Below, piece by piece: positions 52,691-64,000 of a stretch of DNA of 64,000 nt. Position numbers and translations under genes: made by a program. This stretch comes from Nymphaea colorata (lineage: Eukaryota; Streptophyta; Magnoliopsida; Nymphaeales; Nymphaeaceae), in contig NC_045145.1 in the NCBI RefSeq assembly GCF_008831285.2, positions 14,896,040-14,960,039 of the forward strand, given 5' to 3'. The stretch's first letter is position 1; each line of letters begins with the position of its first letter. The notes under the pieces are model-generated. The model saw only the letters and a list, made by a program, of their open reading frames with translations, searched no databases and was not told where the DNA came from.

Positions 52691-55600
52691 CCTTCCCACC
52701 TTTTTCTTCCTTTCCCTTCTTCTAAAAGAATTTCCGTTTCTTTCTCTTTTTGTCAGCACTTGCACGGCGTCGTTTTCTACTTTATTTTCTTCCTTTTCAA
52801 AAAACCTTTTCCTTTTACTTTCATTTGGGGAATTTTTTCATGGCTATATCTTACCAAAAGAAATTCCGTTCCACCTTTTCCGTTTGTCAAAATTTCCCAT
52901 AGGCTTGTCCCACTATCATTTTCTTCCTTTTCAAAAACTTTCTTCCTAGCCCTGTTTTTTCTTTGGGAAAAAATTTCCATGCTTGTATTTTACACATGCC
53001 CGAATCTGGATGGGAGTTAAAACCTCGTTGTGCATAGGCTGTTATCAGCCACATTCATAGCCCAATGGTCTCATCAATGCTTAAAAAAATTAGAAAAAGC
53101 GGGATTAATTTTTTCAGCAAGAGAAATTGTTTAAATTGAGAAAAAAATGCAGACCTTATGTGGAGAAAAATTCACTCCTAAAAAAATGTTCAACTTGTTT
53201 TTAACGCTTTTCGAAGCTCTACCTTGAAACGCAAGTAAATCATGAATCCTAACATAAATTTATCTAAAGAGTAACTAAAATTTCACTATCATGGTCTCAA
53301 ACTGACCATACAAAAGCAGAAAAAAAATCCAACGGCTTGGCCCAATGCCATTACAGACGCATGAAAGATGCATGAAGCCATTCCCACCTTTCTTTGTTAC
53401 ATCATTGTCTTCAATCATCCAGTCCTAAGAACGTGTATTGTCTTGGCTCTTGAGGACTCACAGCTCTGCAGGTTCTAATCTACCATTAATTGCCTTCTGC
53501 TTGTGGTAGCCAGACCAGATCGTTAACTCCGCGTTCATCTTTTCGGCGAACCTGGTGACTGTTGATGTCATCAATCATGTGGACATATTGGAGAGAACAT
53601 GGGGCTGTCTCTTCGTCTTGTGATTCAGGTTCTAGCTTTGAGCTGGCTTTTCTTCCTTCTTCTTGAGAAGCCAAAGCATGTCTTGATAAAATCTAATGGA
53701 ATACGTCATTCGGTCTGTGTACTGTTTTTCTGACATTGTAATGGTGGGAACCAGAAGCCGTGGTTTTGAACAAATACAAATAACGTGGACCATGTTCACA
53801 GGAGGTCTTTAACCATCGGTTTTTCTTTTATTGGATGTTCTTTCGTGGTGGATGGCATGTAAAGGAACACCCAATCAATTTTGGAAATTTAGGATTCAGA
53901 AAGCGATGGTCTAAAGCCGTCGCCAGCATCAAGACTTACTTGCAGAAAAGGAACCTACTTTTCATCAACTGCCTGCATGTAAAGGTTGAAACACTTCTGC
54001 TCTTACGTAAAGGTTGATAAATTTTTGCGATTTGGAGAACAACAACTTTTGGGATGAAAGCACAAATTCTGGGTTTGATTTTTACGATTCCAGTAAAACC
54101 ATCTTGACAGCATCATTAAATTTCAGGAGATCAGGAGGCTAACAACCTACGACCTGGCCTCCTCATTCCTCCGGATTCTGAGGTCCAGCGCTGCATTGAG
54201 GCTTGGGTGGGCAGAGGTCTGCCTTCAGCTCGACGAGGCACTCCATCTTTTTGGAACTTAGTAAATATCACCTATGACAATCGAGACAGGAATGCGCCCT
54301 TTACGCTTCCTCTGCCTTGAAGCTGGCACCATTCCATTCAAAAGGACTCCCTTGCTCCTTTTCTTAAGCAGTACCGCTTTTGAAGCCTGAGAGTAATTCT
54401 GGCTTTTTTTCTCGTCTCTCTCGCATCCGAGCATGAAAGATTTCTGTAAAGGGGCAGTCGTTACACGTCCGCCAGGAGAATTATGGCGACCATGGCGAGA
54501 TGTTTTGTAGCTTTCATAAGGAAACGAGTGGACCGTGCGCCCTTTTTCATATTGGTATACGATCCGTCTCACTTACCATGAATAATAACCTTTGGTGATT
54601 GTAGAAATCGAAGAACTGCTTTCGTAGGAAAACATCTGAAACAAATTTCGTGTTCTCCATGTCACATCTTAGCAGTAGCAATGCAATGAACTTTTTTCTC
54701 TACCGTAGTTTAGTTTTTTTTTTTTTTTTTTTCTGCCGATTTCAGCATCTTTCGCAGTGAGGCGTGCTCACTGCAATATTGACAAGCCAGCTTGTTTCTA
54801 TGCAAGGACGACTGCATTGAGTATCCTTGGACGCGTCGGACGACGGTTGCGAAAAAAATCCTATTTGGTCTCTCATGGATGATATTCCGCAGCCAGAGGT
54901 TCTTAATCCGGTCTTAGATATTAGAGTAGCAAAAGAGGACAGAAGGATAATCCGGTCTTAGATATTAGAGTAGCAAAAGAGGACAGAAGGATAATCCGGT
55001 CTTAGATATTAGAGTAGCAAAAGAAGACAGAATGTTAAGACATCTAAACATTCAATGAACATTTTGAACCGAGTATGCTACAACGGAAACAAAATAAGCT
55101 GGATCTTTGAAGATCAGTTCCCAGTGAACAATCCCCAGTGCTTATATCTCTATCCAAGTATCCAAGTTAGTTCACATGACTTCTGTACCATCACATGACT
55201 TTTTTTCTTCCTCTTTCTGAAATAGTTACTTAATTGGGAGTGCGACTAATTGGTGTATTTAATATGGCAGAATAAGAATTGACGTCTTAATTAAGGGTTG
55301 TCTCTTAAATGAGCAAATTAGATTAAGGTTTTCTATTTGTAAAGGCAAATAACTGCTATGTTCTCAACGAAGTCTGAAGGAAGTAGGAATTTCTTGAAGA
55401 TCTACAATTTCGCTGCTGTTGTTTGGCACTATGAATTGACTGCAAGGACTAAACTACCGAGAAGACAACAGTTCAGCAATTATATCTAGGACTTACCTAA
55501 CGAAAAATGCCAAGGAAAGTCGAATTCGCATAACGCCAAACCAAAGCTGTGTTTGAATGACTGTCATTCCTATCTTATTGAATGACCAGCTTTGATATAG

Positions 55601-56157
55601 GACTGTTTGTTTGAAACAATGTAGTAGAAGGCAACATACAACTTGGAGGACATAATTATGTGTGGATTTTGACATCAGCTTGCAATCAGCTTTTTCTGCA
55701 ATCCATGGCACCATCTAGTTAAGTATGGGAGAACCCCAGATTGCGACTCCACATTGTTCAAAAAGTCTTGGTTCCAGTATCCAGGTGCATATACTGATGG
55801 ACCATCGCATATATTGATGCCTTGTATGTAACACAGCAGCACAAGATAGTGCTGACACTGGATGTAAATTCCCTTGATCGCTAGTGCGAACAATCAATTC
55901 ACCCAGGAAGACAATATAGTTCTCGCTTTAAATCTAAATTCCCTTGATCGCCTGCAGATCAATCTGTTTGTTGAGGTAACAAAAACAAGGGACGATCTTC
56001 CATTAAGTAACCTTAGAAGAAGAATGCTGAATTACATTGGAAATTGCTGACAGCTACATACAGAATGGCACGTGAATTCTATCTACAATGCCACCAGAAG
56101 AAAGCCGATGCCGAACCAACAATAACAATTAACAACTAGATCACTTTCCGACACAGC
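52691..56157. other. Intergenic spacer between tRNA-Tyr and the LRR gene
   Basis: No gene is firmly supported. Two minus-strand frames look somewhat protein-like but start at non-ATG codons and resemble no family I know: 54258-54572 (basic; contains KAVLLKKRSKGVLLNGM) and 53486-53674 (acidic; contains SSKLEPESQDEE). They could be exons of an unrecognised gene or decayed sequence. A 44-bp tandem repeat lies at 54905-55036. Confidence 0.45.
54905..55036. repeat. 44-bp tandem repeat, three copies
   Basis: Units at 54905-54948 and 54949-54992 are identical, and the third (54993-55036) differs at a few bases near its end. Each starts AATCCGGTCTTAGATATTAG. Non-coding; the near-identity implies recent expansion. 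Confidence 0.95.
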
Positions 56158-58523
56158 CTACCGTCTCATGGACAAACGTTCATTCCCACTCCTGCTGTGT
56201 TTATCTCGACCACTTAGCTTAGAAGGGCGACCACCAGTGCTGCTAAAACGCTGAATGGCTGCTCTTCCCTTGAGGGATGACGATCCCTGGCTTGAACGCC
56301 GTGTTGCACTTCGCCTTGAGCTCCAACTGCCGTTTCCTAATGCAGCCTTGGCGACACTGTCAGTGGCTGCCTCTCTTGCTCTCACTGGTTTAATGGGTTG
56401 CTTGTTCAGGTAAGCCAGTTTCGGGAGAAGGCTGCATACTGCTTTTCTTATGTGATCTTCACCTAAATTGGTCTGAATCGGGTTGCCTAGCAGGTTCAGG
56501 GCCACAAGGGTGCTGTAGTTGGCCACTAGCTGCCCAAGCGCCTTGGCTGTAGTGATCTTGTTAAAACTGAGGTCCAACACGGTCAGCTTTAGCAGGCGAT
56601 GAAGTCCTTCGACATCGCTAATCTTGTTGCCAGCGAGGTATAGTTCCTTAATGATTGTGCAATTAGACAAACCTGTGACAACAGAGGCAGTTTTAGTACT
56701 CTGTTGAACAAGATGAAGCGGACTGACAGTAATAATAACAATGATGTAACAAATCCTACCGTGGCCGATTCGTGAGATCCGGTTGTAGCTGAGATCTAAA
56801 ACTCGCAGTCGAGTTAATTCACGGAGACCCTCGATAGTGACGATCTTGTTTCTTGATAAATTTAGTGTGTGAAGGCTTTTAGGCAGTGACCCTGGAGTAA
56901 TGTGCACTGCAAAAAAGTGCTACAGACTGGTCAAGAGATGGATGAGATAACCAGTATTCACTCCTAACTGATGATTCAAAATTGTTCAATGTTAATCAAA
57001 ACAAAGAGCTTTCACCAAAGCTGATTACTAAAACACATTTTTGAATGGGCGTTTTGGGTACTTACCAATTAAGTTGCTGGAGAGGTTTATGGCTCGGAGG
57101 CTGCAAAATGGTGAGAAGGTAGGAATAATCTTCAAGCCCATTCCTGAGACGTGGGCTACTGTTGATAAGGGATTCATGGCCTGAATTATGCTGTTGGCAT
57201 GTAAAACTTCAATAGGAAGGCAAGGTCGCCTTGGCGTTAGACTGCAAGTTTCAGGTGATCGTGAAACCTCAGACGAGGGGGTAAATGTGTCTTCAGAATC
57301 GTCATGCTGCAGGGTAGTCTCTAGATCATCAGCTGGCGGCACAGAGTCAGCATCGATGCTGGTGTGAACCCAGTCATCTATCCAATTTTGAGAAGATGGC
57401 TGTGTGGAGAAGGCCATCCATTGATTGTGGCGCAAGCCACCTGAAGGATTGCTGCACAACACATTCTTCAGTTTTGAGCTTTCTGTCTTCATGGCTTCCT
57501 TGCCTTTCTTTGTGATCTCGCAGACGTCCTGAGTATCCGATGAATAACCTTCTTTACTTATCAAATTTTTACAGGCAATGGCTAACTGCGGCACTTGGCA
57601 TGAATCTCTGTTTGGCCTGTGAAGGTTTCTCTGACTCCAAAGGAAGAGCTTCCACCACACTCTTCTGCTCCTTGAGGGAAGAAGCTGACTAGAAGACATC
57701 CGTTTCAGCATCACCTTGTCTACACTGCTTGAGGTCACAACAGACAATGGGCTGCCGTCAATTCCCCGAATTCCTGCATTATGAATGCATGAAATTTCTT
57801 GAAGATCATCAAAAGAATGCGATTTTGAAGAAAATTGAGAAGGGATAATCTTCTCAAGCATCCTCGTCTCCAAGTTGGAGCACGAGCGCTTTAGTCTTGG
57901 GGAAGAGTGCTGTGATCCAGTGAACCCTGTTCTTACATAAATGCCAGGATCACTAAGATGGCCGCTCTGGATCGCTTCATCTCCGGAGTATTTCTCGCTT
58001 GAATCAGGGGGAACAGAATCTAGAACAGAGAGATCGCTATGTGAATTGCACGTCCTGCCATGTAAATGGAGATCGATGTTGGGAGATCCCCTACAAGCCA
58101 ATGGGCTGTCATCATCTTCATCTTCTCCCTCATAGGCGTCCTGGACGATGGATCCTTCTTCCTTTTTCGCCTCAGAAGTTGGAAGATGCCACTGCTTGTC
58201 GTCCAAATTGCAATTCATATCTCCCACTATTTTCACGTCACCATCTGAGTGCTCCTCTGTACTGAGAGGCAGTATAGAGACATGGAACGAAGTCTTGAAG
58301 GAGCCATTTTTAGAAGAATTGTCAACCTTTTCAAGCTTTACTTGCAAGCTTCCGCATTGATTTCCTGCTACCGCAGGTTTAGAATGTCCAGTCTGCAGAA
58401 AACCACGAACAATTTTGTCAGTGGCCAGATAGAAGGGAAGCAGGGAATCAAGAAAAAAAGAGCAAACAGGAGTGTCACCTTTGATTTCTTCAAGAGTCCC
58501 GCGAAGCATGAAAACTTGGCCAT
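56158..58523 (-). CDS. SDS22-type leucine-rich repeat protein (annotated in plants as outer arm dynein light chain 1-like)
   Basis: Plant LRR protein of unknown function. The dynein name in databases reflects only LRR similarity, since flowering plants lack axonemal dynein. Coding exons on the minus strand: 58523-58479, 58392-57066, 56906-56760 and 56672-56158, giving 677 aa, all in phase. Exon 1 is only 15 codons (MAKFSCFAGLLKKSK), which fits the family N-terminus; it lies in a different frame from the long open frame that runs through intron 1. A long Ser/Asp-rich middle carries acidic runs such as EGEDEDDDS. Four to five LRRs follow from about residue 445 (LRAINLSSNLI, LHTLNLSRNKI, LRVLDLSYNRI, IKELYLAGNKI, LTVLDLSFNKI), ending in LVALNLLGNPI and an LRR-cap-like segment. 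The C-terminal tail is basic and Ser/Arg-rich and ends NERLSMRR. Confidence 0.9.
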
Positions 58524-58525
58524 TG

Positions 58526-59215
58526 CTACACAACGAGAACAAATTACCGACTCTTCTACAAGCTTCGGTACGATTTATAGGATACCAAATTCAAAATTCA
58601 AACACCGAAAAAATCTAACACATCTCAATTCCTACTCCAACTTAGGATTAGTTCTTCTAGAAGAACAGGGGCCAGCGTATGACAGAAATCATCTATGCAC
58701 GACCATTAGCCATAATCAATAGGAAACCCTCTGCTCAATCGGCAGAGTCTCCAAATGCATGAAGGATTTGAGCTCGGGCAATGAAGGATGAGTAGAACAG
58801 GCAGGTCGTCGACACCCCACACCTTCCGCAAGGGCCAACAAGACGCTACCTTAGCGGCCAGAGTGAAAGGCAAGAGTCACAAGCCACAGATAATGAACGC
58901 AGATATCCAAACCTGCACAACGGGCACAAAAAGGCATAAAAAAACCGCACATGCCAACCAACTGCAGCAAACAACAGAACAAGAAGAAACCATCAAAGAT
59001 CATCTGCACAATCTTCTCAACCATTACCAATTTCACAAGCATGCGTTTTCACTTACCACCAACATCGAACAGTGAAATAACCGCAAAGGAGAAAGAAAAA
59101 AAGAAACAGGAAGACCCCATTAAACCAATCGTGGCGGAACACTCACTCTTCATTAAAAGGCTTTCCGCAATTCAAAAAAGAAGCTGCACGAGTGAGAGAG
59201 AGAGAGAGGGATTAC
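58526..59215 (-). other. Predicted 5' leader intron of the LRR gene
   Basis: On the minus strand a donor (CTCGCAG before GTAATC at 59215) and an acceptor (TGTGTAG at 58526) bound 690 bases. The acceptor is two bases before the start codon. This would join a leader exon (about 59216-59390) directly to the 45-nt first coding exon. Confidence 0.5.
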
Positions 59216-59417
59216 CTGCGAGATGGCAATGAGATGCCAGATTGAAGGATGTTGGTGAGGACTAAGAAAAGGGTAGTTCCCGAAAGATTCCAGAATTTCT
59301 AACTGTGGCAGGAGAAGGAAAAGATTAGCCGCTATATCTGAGAAGCACGGATGGTGTGAGCTTGGGGAAGAAGGAAGTTTTTGTTTTTTTTAATCTGAAC
59401 GGTGCTGTAAGAGGTAC

Positions 59418-59424
59418 ATATATA
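59418..59424 (-). promoter_or_regulatory. TATA box of the LRR gene
   Basis: TATATAT on the minus strand (context CCTATATATGTACC) lies about 30 bases upstream of the expected transcription start near 59390, just before the predicted leader exon. Confidence 0.55.
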
Positions 59425-62062
59425 GGACCAAGAGAGAGGGCCAAGAGAGAGAAAGATTTCCACACAAACCAACGCCGGGAATAACGACGGACACGCTTCA
59501 CTAAAAAAATTGTTCATATGCTTTGCCATCTTTCCTTCTCACAGTAATAAACGACAGACCACTGTGAGAATAAACGACAGACCACGTTCCTTTGGCAAGG
59601 CGATACATATGAAGCCTGGAGGCCCACCAGGCACCAAGTTGAAGGTGATGTCCCCTCTTCTGTCTTGAACTGGAGGGCGCGTCTCTTCCGCGTGTGAAAA
59701 ACTTGTGAACATAATAGTCTGCACTTGTTCTTCACTCACCCATTGCGTGTTGCTTTTTGTTTGTTTCTTCCTTCCTTTCTTTCTTTAGTATTCATTTTAG
59801 GAGAAATTGTATAAGGCAAATCCTTTTCTTCTTTCTTCCTCTTTTATTTTAAGAAAAATGTGACAAGTGCCCCCATGTATATAAACTGAAACGCTTCTTT
59901 TGAACCCAAGAGTCTTATCTTCAAAAGTTAAAAGAGTCCTACTTTTACCTTTTAAAAGTTACTAGTGAGATTTAGGGCATAGAAACCCAACCGGAAAAAG
60001 TGAAAAGTTTTCAAGAGATAGAATGCAGAGATTACCATATCGAGCTGCTTTTCTTGTTGAAATATTAGCGAAGTGATGTTCTCGAGTCTCTCTCTCTAAA
60101 CTTATCGATTGACATATCTTACCATAACAACCAGAGTCTCCGGAATTGATAAAGCATATTTCAGTATAAACTTTTTGATTGACATATCCTACCAGAGCAA
60201 TCAGAGAGTTCAAAAGTTATCTGCTGCTACTGTTTGAGGTGATCCCGATCCATCCTCAAATGACGGAATTAGTTGCCCCCCGGCTTTACTTCCGGGACTA
60301 TGAATCGGGTCAAATGACCAAAACGTCCTTCCTCATCTGCCGCCACACTTAGTTAATATTGCTGAGAAAATTCTGAAATTCGTCAACCAGACATTTTAAC
60401 AATAAAAATATATATAATTGATTTCCCATCGACTTAGGGCGATGTTAGAGCATGGTTAACGCTGCCCCACCTTAAATTAATAGGAGGGAGAGAGAAAAAA
60501 AGAGGAGCTGCTGTTGCTTCACGCAGCGGCAAAGTTTTAAGAAGAATCATGTTCGTCCATCTTAGAGATGGAATCGAGACTGTTTAGCTTCCGCAATTTA
60601 ACTGCAAATTTTGGTAATCAACCAGTAGTGGCTCTGGACTTATGTGGAAGAGCATATTCCTTGTTAGGAAGAGCATATTGCCGTGGTGTGCAAGAGAGCT
60701 GCAACTTGTTGACGAAGCAGGCACTGCTCTCTCTCTTACGATGAGAGACTTTTCCTTGGGCCGCCAGTTGAAAATTAAGGAAAAAGGCAGTACAATATTT
60801 AACTTTGGTCATGGCTTCATTTCGGAACCCCAAGAGTGCTTTAACTTTGGTTTCAAATTCATTGTGGTATGTCAACAAAGAGAGTTCAACTTTGATACGA
60901 TCATACTTTTTAGCTCAACTCAACTTGGAATTGAGTTCAAGCTCCAACAAATGGAGTAGAAAATACTGGATGATCCAAATGTGTCCTACAAATGCATGTT
61001 GATATAAAAAGCAATAACATGGTAAACTTGTTTTTTTCTATTCATATATTTTTCATAAGAGTTGATGCGAGGGCAGTAAAAGCACAGAGTTATACGAACT
61101 AACCTCTTGAAGACAAACTTATAAATTTAGAAACTGTTTTTCTACTAAAGTGCGAACGCGATCTTTAAGAAAAAAAGAAAAAAGAAAGAAAAGAAAACGA
61201 GTTAAACAAAAAAGTAAAAAGAAATTGCCAGGAAGACGCGAAAAAGAAATCCACTAACTATTTACCAGTGAAAATAAATTTATTAAAAGGATATATAGTG
61301 CTTGAGAAAGAAAGAGAGTGGGGGCCAGCGGTAGCGAGGATCTTCTGGACAGTTCCTTCACAGCTAGGGAGTACCGTACGTTGGGGTACGGGTGGGCCCC
61401 GCCTCTCTTGTCCCTCCCCCTTCTCCCTTTTGGAGCTTTTGCCGGGTACTTGTTGCTCTACGTGTAAGATCTTTCTAGAAGGTGGAGTTAACCAACCCTC
61501 AGGCCGCCGTCATTCTCAGTTTTCTTGTTTTTTTTTTTTTACTTTTTACGATCATCGACGGGGAGAGAATTGGCTCTTTCTCCTTTAAGAGCGCTTTTGC
61601 ATGAGTTTTCTTAGATTTTGAATCACAGTTGGAGAGCCTGATTCCGACTGGAAATCTTGAAAAGCTTCTGCCGGACAAGTGTTGTGCAGCAAAAATTATT
61701 TTAAGATGAGTTGTTGAGGAAATTGCAGTGGTACCAAAGAAATTGTTCGGCAAGGAAGTAAATAAATAAAAGACAGTCTCCTCCCATAACGCCATAATTT
61801 GCTTTAGAGCTCCTCTATCTTGTTCGGAACAACTTTCTACTGTACTGTAAAAACAATGGATGAAAAAGAAAATGTTTTGCATTTCAAAGATTTCATCGAA
61901 AATTTTTTGAATAGTATAATATACGTGGTCAACTAATGAATGTGGTCCGCGCTCGATAAATTTGGCTCTACATGGCCGCGAAACATTGAGTCAAATTCTT
62001 CATCGTTCTCTTGTCGTAAATAACTTGTTCAAAGCCATCTAACTTGACCTAGATAAAGTCGC

Positions 62063-62099
62063 TCTTCTTCTTCTTCTTCTTCTTCTTCTTCTTCTTCTT
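62063..62099. repeat. (TTC)n microsatellite
   Basis: About twelve copies of a TTC unit in non-coding DNA. Confidence 0.95.
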
Positions 62100-62609
62100 T
62101 TCTTACTCTAGAAATGCATCAAATGCTTCATCATATTTAGAGAAGCTTTCTTAGAAAATTAGATAGGCAAACTCCTCTTGGTTTCACTACTAGCTTCTTC
62201 TACTTAACAAAGAATAAGATATGGAAGATTGCATGTCAAAAGAAGGTTGGCGCATCCGAGCTAGAGAGTTAACTAGTGGTCAAGAAGCCAAACCGAATAG
62301 GTCAAGGCGTACATGTACACTTGATAATTGATATAAGCTTTCACTTCGTTCGTTTGTAATAAAATTTAATTGAAAGAGGCCCTTGGCCTAACCACTAAGT
62401 GAAGATCGGAAGCCAGCCGGCTACTAACTCGGGTTGGACTTGACCCACGTGGAACAAGGCCGGCAACGTGGTTAGCCTGGGTTCACAAAATGACAGATAT
62501 TGTTGGGACCATGTGCCATGTGCAGGTCTCTATCCGAGGGTGGGTTGGGACCAATCTCACTCTATTCCAATCGAATCAGCGGGATTTGGTAGGCGTTTTA
62601 AGGGTGTCC

Positions 62610-62793
62610 CAGAAGTAGAGCGGAGCCAGAAAATCTAGGAGCACCAAATATATAAAAAATTGAAATTTTAAGGAAGACCAACATGTAATTAAGAAAAAAA
62701 AAAACTCAAAAATATCAATCCAAAATTAAGAAAAATTTTCGGTTTCGTATGGGCAACTGCCCACACTCAACTCACACCTGCCTCCGCCCCTGG
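62610..62793. mobile_element. Non-autonomous hAT-type MITE with 8-bp target duplication
   Basis: A 184-bp element starts CAGAAGTAGAGCGGAGCC and ends GCCTCCGCCCCTG; read inverted, the right end is CAGGGGCGGAGG. It is flanked on both sides by the perfect 8-bp direct repeat GGGTGTCC (62602-62609 and 62794-62801), the target duplication size of hAT transposons. A short GGGCAACTGCCC inverted motif lies about 40 bases inside the right end. The interior is AT-rich with no coding capacity. Confidence 0.85.
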
Positions 62794-63921
62794 GGTGTCC
62801 CATGTTAGATGTTAATTATTTACTTTTAATGCGTTCAGTTTGTTATTGTTCAGTTAATTTTTATATACTTTCTATGTCTGTTTTACAAGATGTGTTAAAA
62901 GAGATTTTAGCAAGCACTTCAACTGAGTCGGTGAATTGGCTGCACTACCGAGTAAGTCTTCAACTTTACTATCTCATGAGCGTTTTAGCAGCAAAGGGTT
63001 CCGTTCATTGGCAAGACTCTTGATATAACAGTTACAGTTGCGGTAAAAATAAGGATTGAGCATCCCATGTTTGAACTTTTCCGTCGAAAAACTGGGCCGT
63101 CGTACTGGCCCCCTTGGGCGCATGTGATAGGCTGCTGTATGTATCTGGCGGTTCAATTATAGAAGAATCCAATGACATGCACATGGTTTCAGTACTCGAT
63201 CCACATTCCAGTAATAACAAAAATGGAGATAAACTACAACAACTTAAAAAAGATTTCATGATCTTTGGGGGGAACAGAACAGATCCTGTGCAAACTGGTT
63301 GCGCAAGGAATGTGCAATTTTTTTTTTCCAGGATTTCTTACCGATCTCCATAGATTAAAGCTTTGAATCCACCTTCGGATAATAAATTTATTCGATTGCA
63401 TAAATGGGATCTCAATAAGCATCGAATAATTGACAATCTAAAGTTTTTCGGGATTTCAAAGCTGCTCTTTAGATCATGTTTATGAATTCTTTAAAATAGA
63501 GGATGATCGTGACATGCAGCTTAAGAGAACCATCTGGTCAATCAGAGAGCACGGTTGGTAAGTCGTAGTCTCCCAGTGATCGAACGAAATATTGTTTTGT
63601 TTTTTGGGATTAAATGAATGGTAGTGGTTCACCTACCAGATTCAGAAAAATAGGCATCAAGAGTCTCGAGAGGGAGATATATCGTACTGAAAGCAGCATG
63701 AGATGGGACTTTTCATTTGCTACCAGACGCGTTTTACTTGATCTTAAGCAAGTTGAAGGCAAGACGCTAATGATCGCAGCAGGGAAAGTCCTGCCCAGGC
63801 AGTTCAGGGGAACTGGCTTGAACAGGCATGACAGGAAGCATTGAGGTGGCGGAGCAAAGATCAGGGTGAGCAATTCTCCACCACTTAGCCATAAGTGGTC
63901 CAATACTAACTGGCCTTATCT

Positions 63922-64000
63922 CAGGGGCGGCTACACATGTGGGCAGTTGCCCACACAGTCCATTAAATTTTTTTTTATATTAGCTGAACCCCCTCAAATA
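63922..64000. mobile_element. hAT-type element, left end, truncated by window edge
   Basis: CAGGGGCGGCTACACATG begins at 63922 and is followed by GGGCAGTTGCCC within about 20 bases, the same terminus and subterminal motif as the element at 62610-62793. The likely target site is CCTTATCT (63914-63921). The other end is outside the window. Confidence 0.7.

Larger units (their letters stand above)
59425..64000. other. Gene-poor right end of the window
   Basis: No gene is supported. It contains a (TTC)n run, one complete hAT MITE and the start of another. The frame at 63614-63844 (plus) has an ATG and reads protein-like (FRKIGIKSLEREIYRTESSM), but the opposite strand is open too and I recognise neither. 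Confidence 0.5.

Noticed and set aside
56158-56907. Single long minus-strand frame of 249 codons
   Set aside because: It is two LRR exons joined by a retained intron (56673-56759). GT-AG borders at both ends and the LRR spacing show the intron should be removed.
57028-58542. Frame starting MFSLCSNGQVF as the N-terminus of the LRR protein
   Set aside because: It begins at a non-ATG codon and runs through intron 1. The spliced start MAKFSCFAGLLKKSK fits the family and keeps phase.

Overview
This 64 kb window is nuclear DNA from a flowering plant. The genes are split by AT-rich GT-AG introns, the products are plant-type (type I metacaspase, APR-like protein, MBD8-like protein, LDL1-type histone demethylase, QUASIMODO2-like pectin methyltransferase), a nuclear tRNA-Tyr carries a short intron, and the spacers are full of (TA)n/(GA)n microsatellites and small transposon relics. 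I cannot fix the species. Nothing points to a grass, and any closer placement would be a guess.

Layout, left to right. (1) A type I metacaspase on the minus strand (3395 down to 168); its last coding exon lies beyond the left edge. (2) A 5'-adenylylsulfate reductase-like (APRL) gene on the minus strand (10188-6446, four coding exons). (3) A repeat-rich spacer, about 10.2-17 kb, with microsatellite-bounded elements. (4) An MBD8-like methyl-CpG-binding-domain gene on the minus strand (22126-16983, four coding exons). It is divergent from (5), an intronless LDL1-type lysine-specific histone demethylase on the plus strand (23010-25850); the two start codons are 883 nt apart. (6) A gene-poor stretch of about 16 kb (25.9-41.6 kb) holding a Ty3/gypsy-like 3' LTR fragment, tandem duplications and a 32-bp palindrome. 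(7) A PMT4/PMT5-type (QUASIMODO2-like) methyltransferase on the plus strand (42289-48834, eight coding exons). (8) An intron-containing tRNA-Tyr(GUA) at 52594-52681. (9) An SDS22-type leucine-rich-repeat protein on the minus strand (58523-56158, four coding exons). (10) A gene-poor right end with a hAT-type MITE carrying a perfect 8-bp target duplication, and the start of a second one running off the edge.

I rebuilt exon structures by joining splice sites so that reading phase is kept and the protein matches known family order. In the six complete or near-complete genes every junction is in phase. Several obvious open frames read through introns and are misleading at their ends.

The genes are ordinary plant housekeeping and regulatory genes and do not form a pathway cluster. 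The one functional pairing of note is the head-to-head placement of two chromatin genes (MBD8-like and LDL1). I found no convincing new biological system. The most interesting non-genic structures are the microsatellite-bounded repeat family at 10.6-11.6 kb and the hAT MITEs at the right end.
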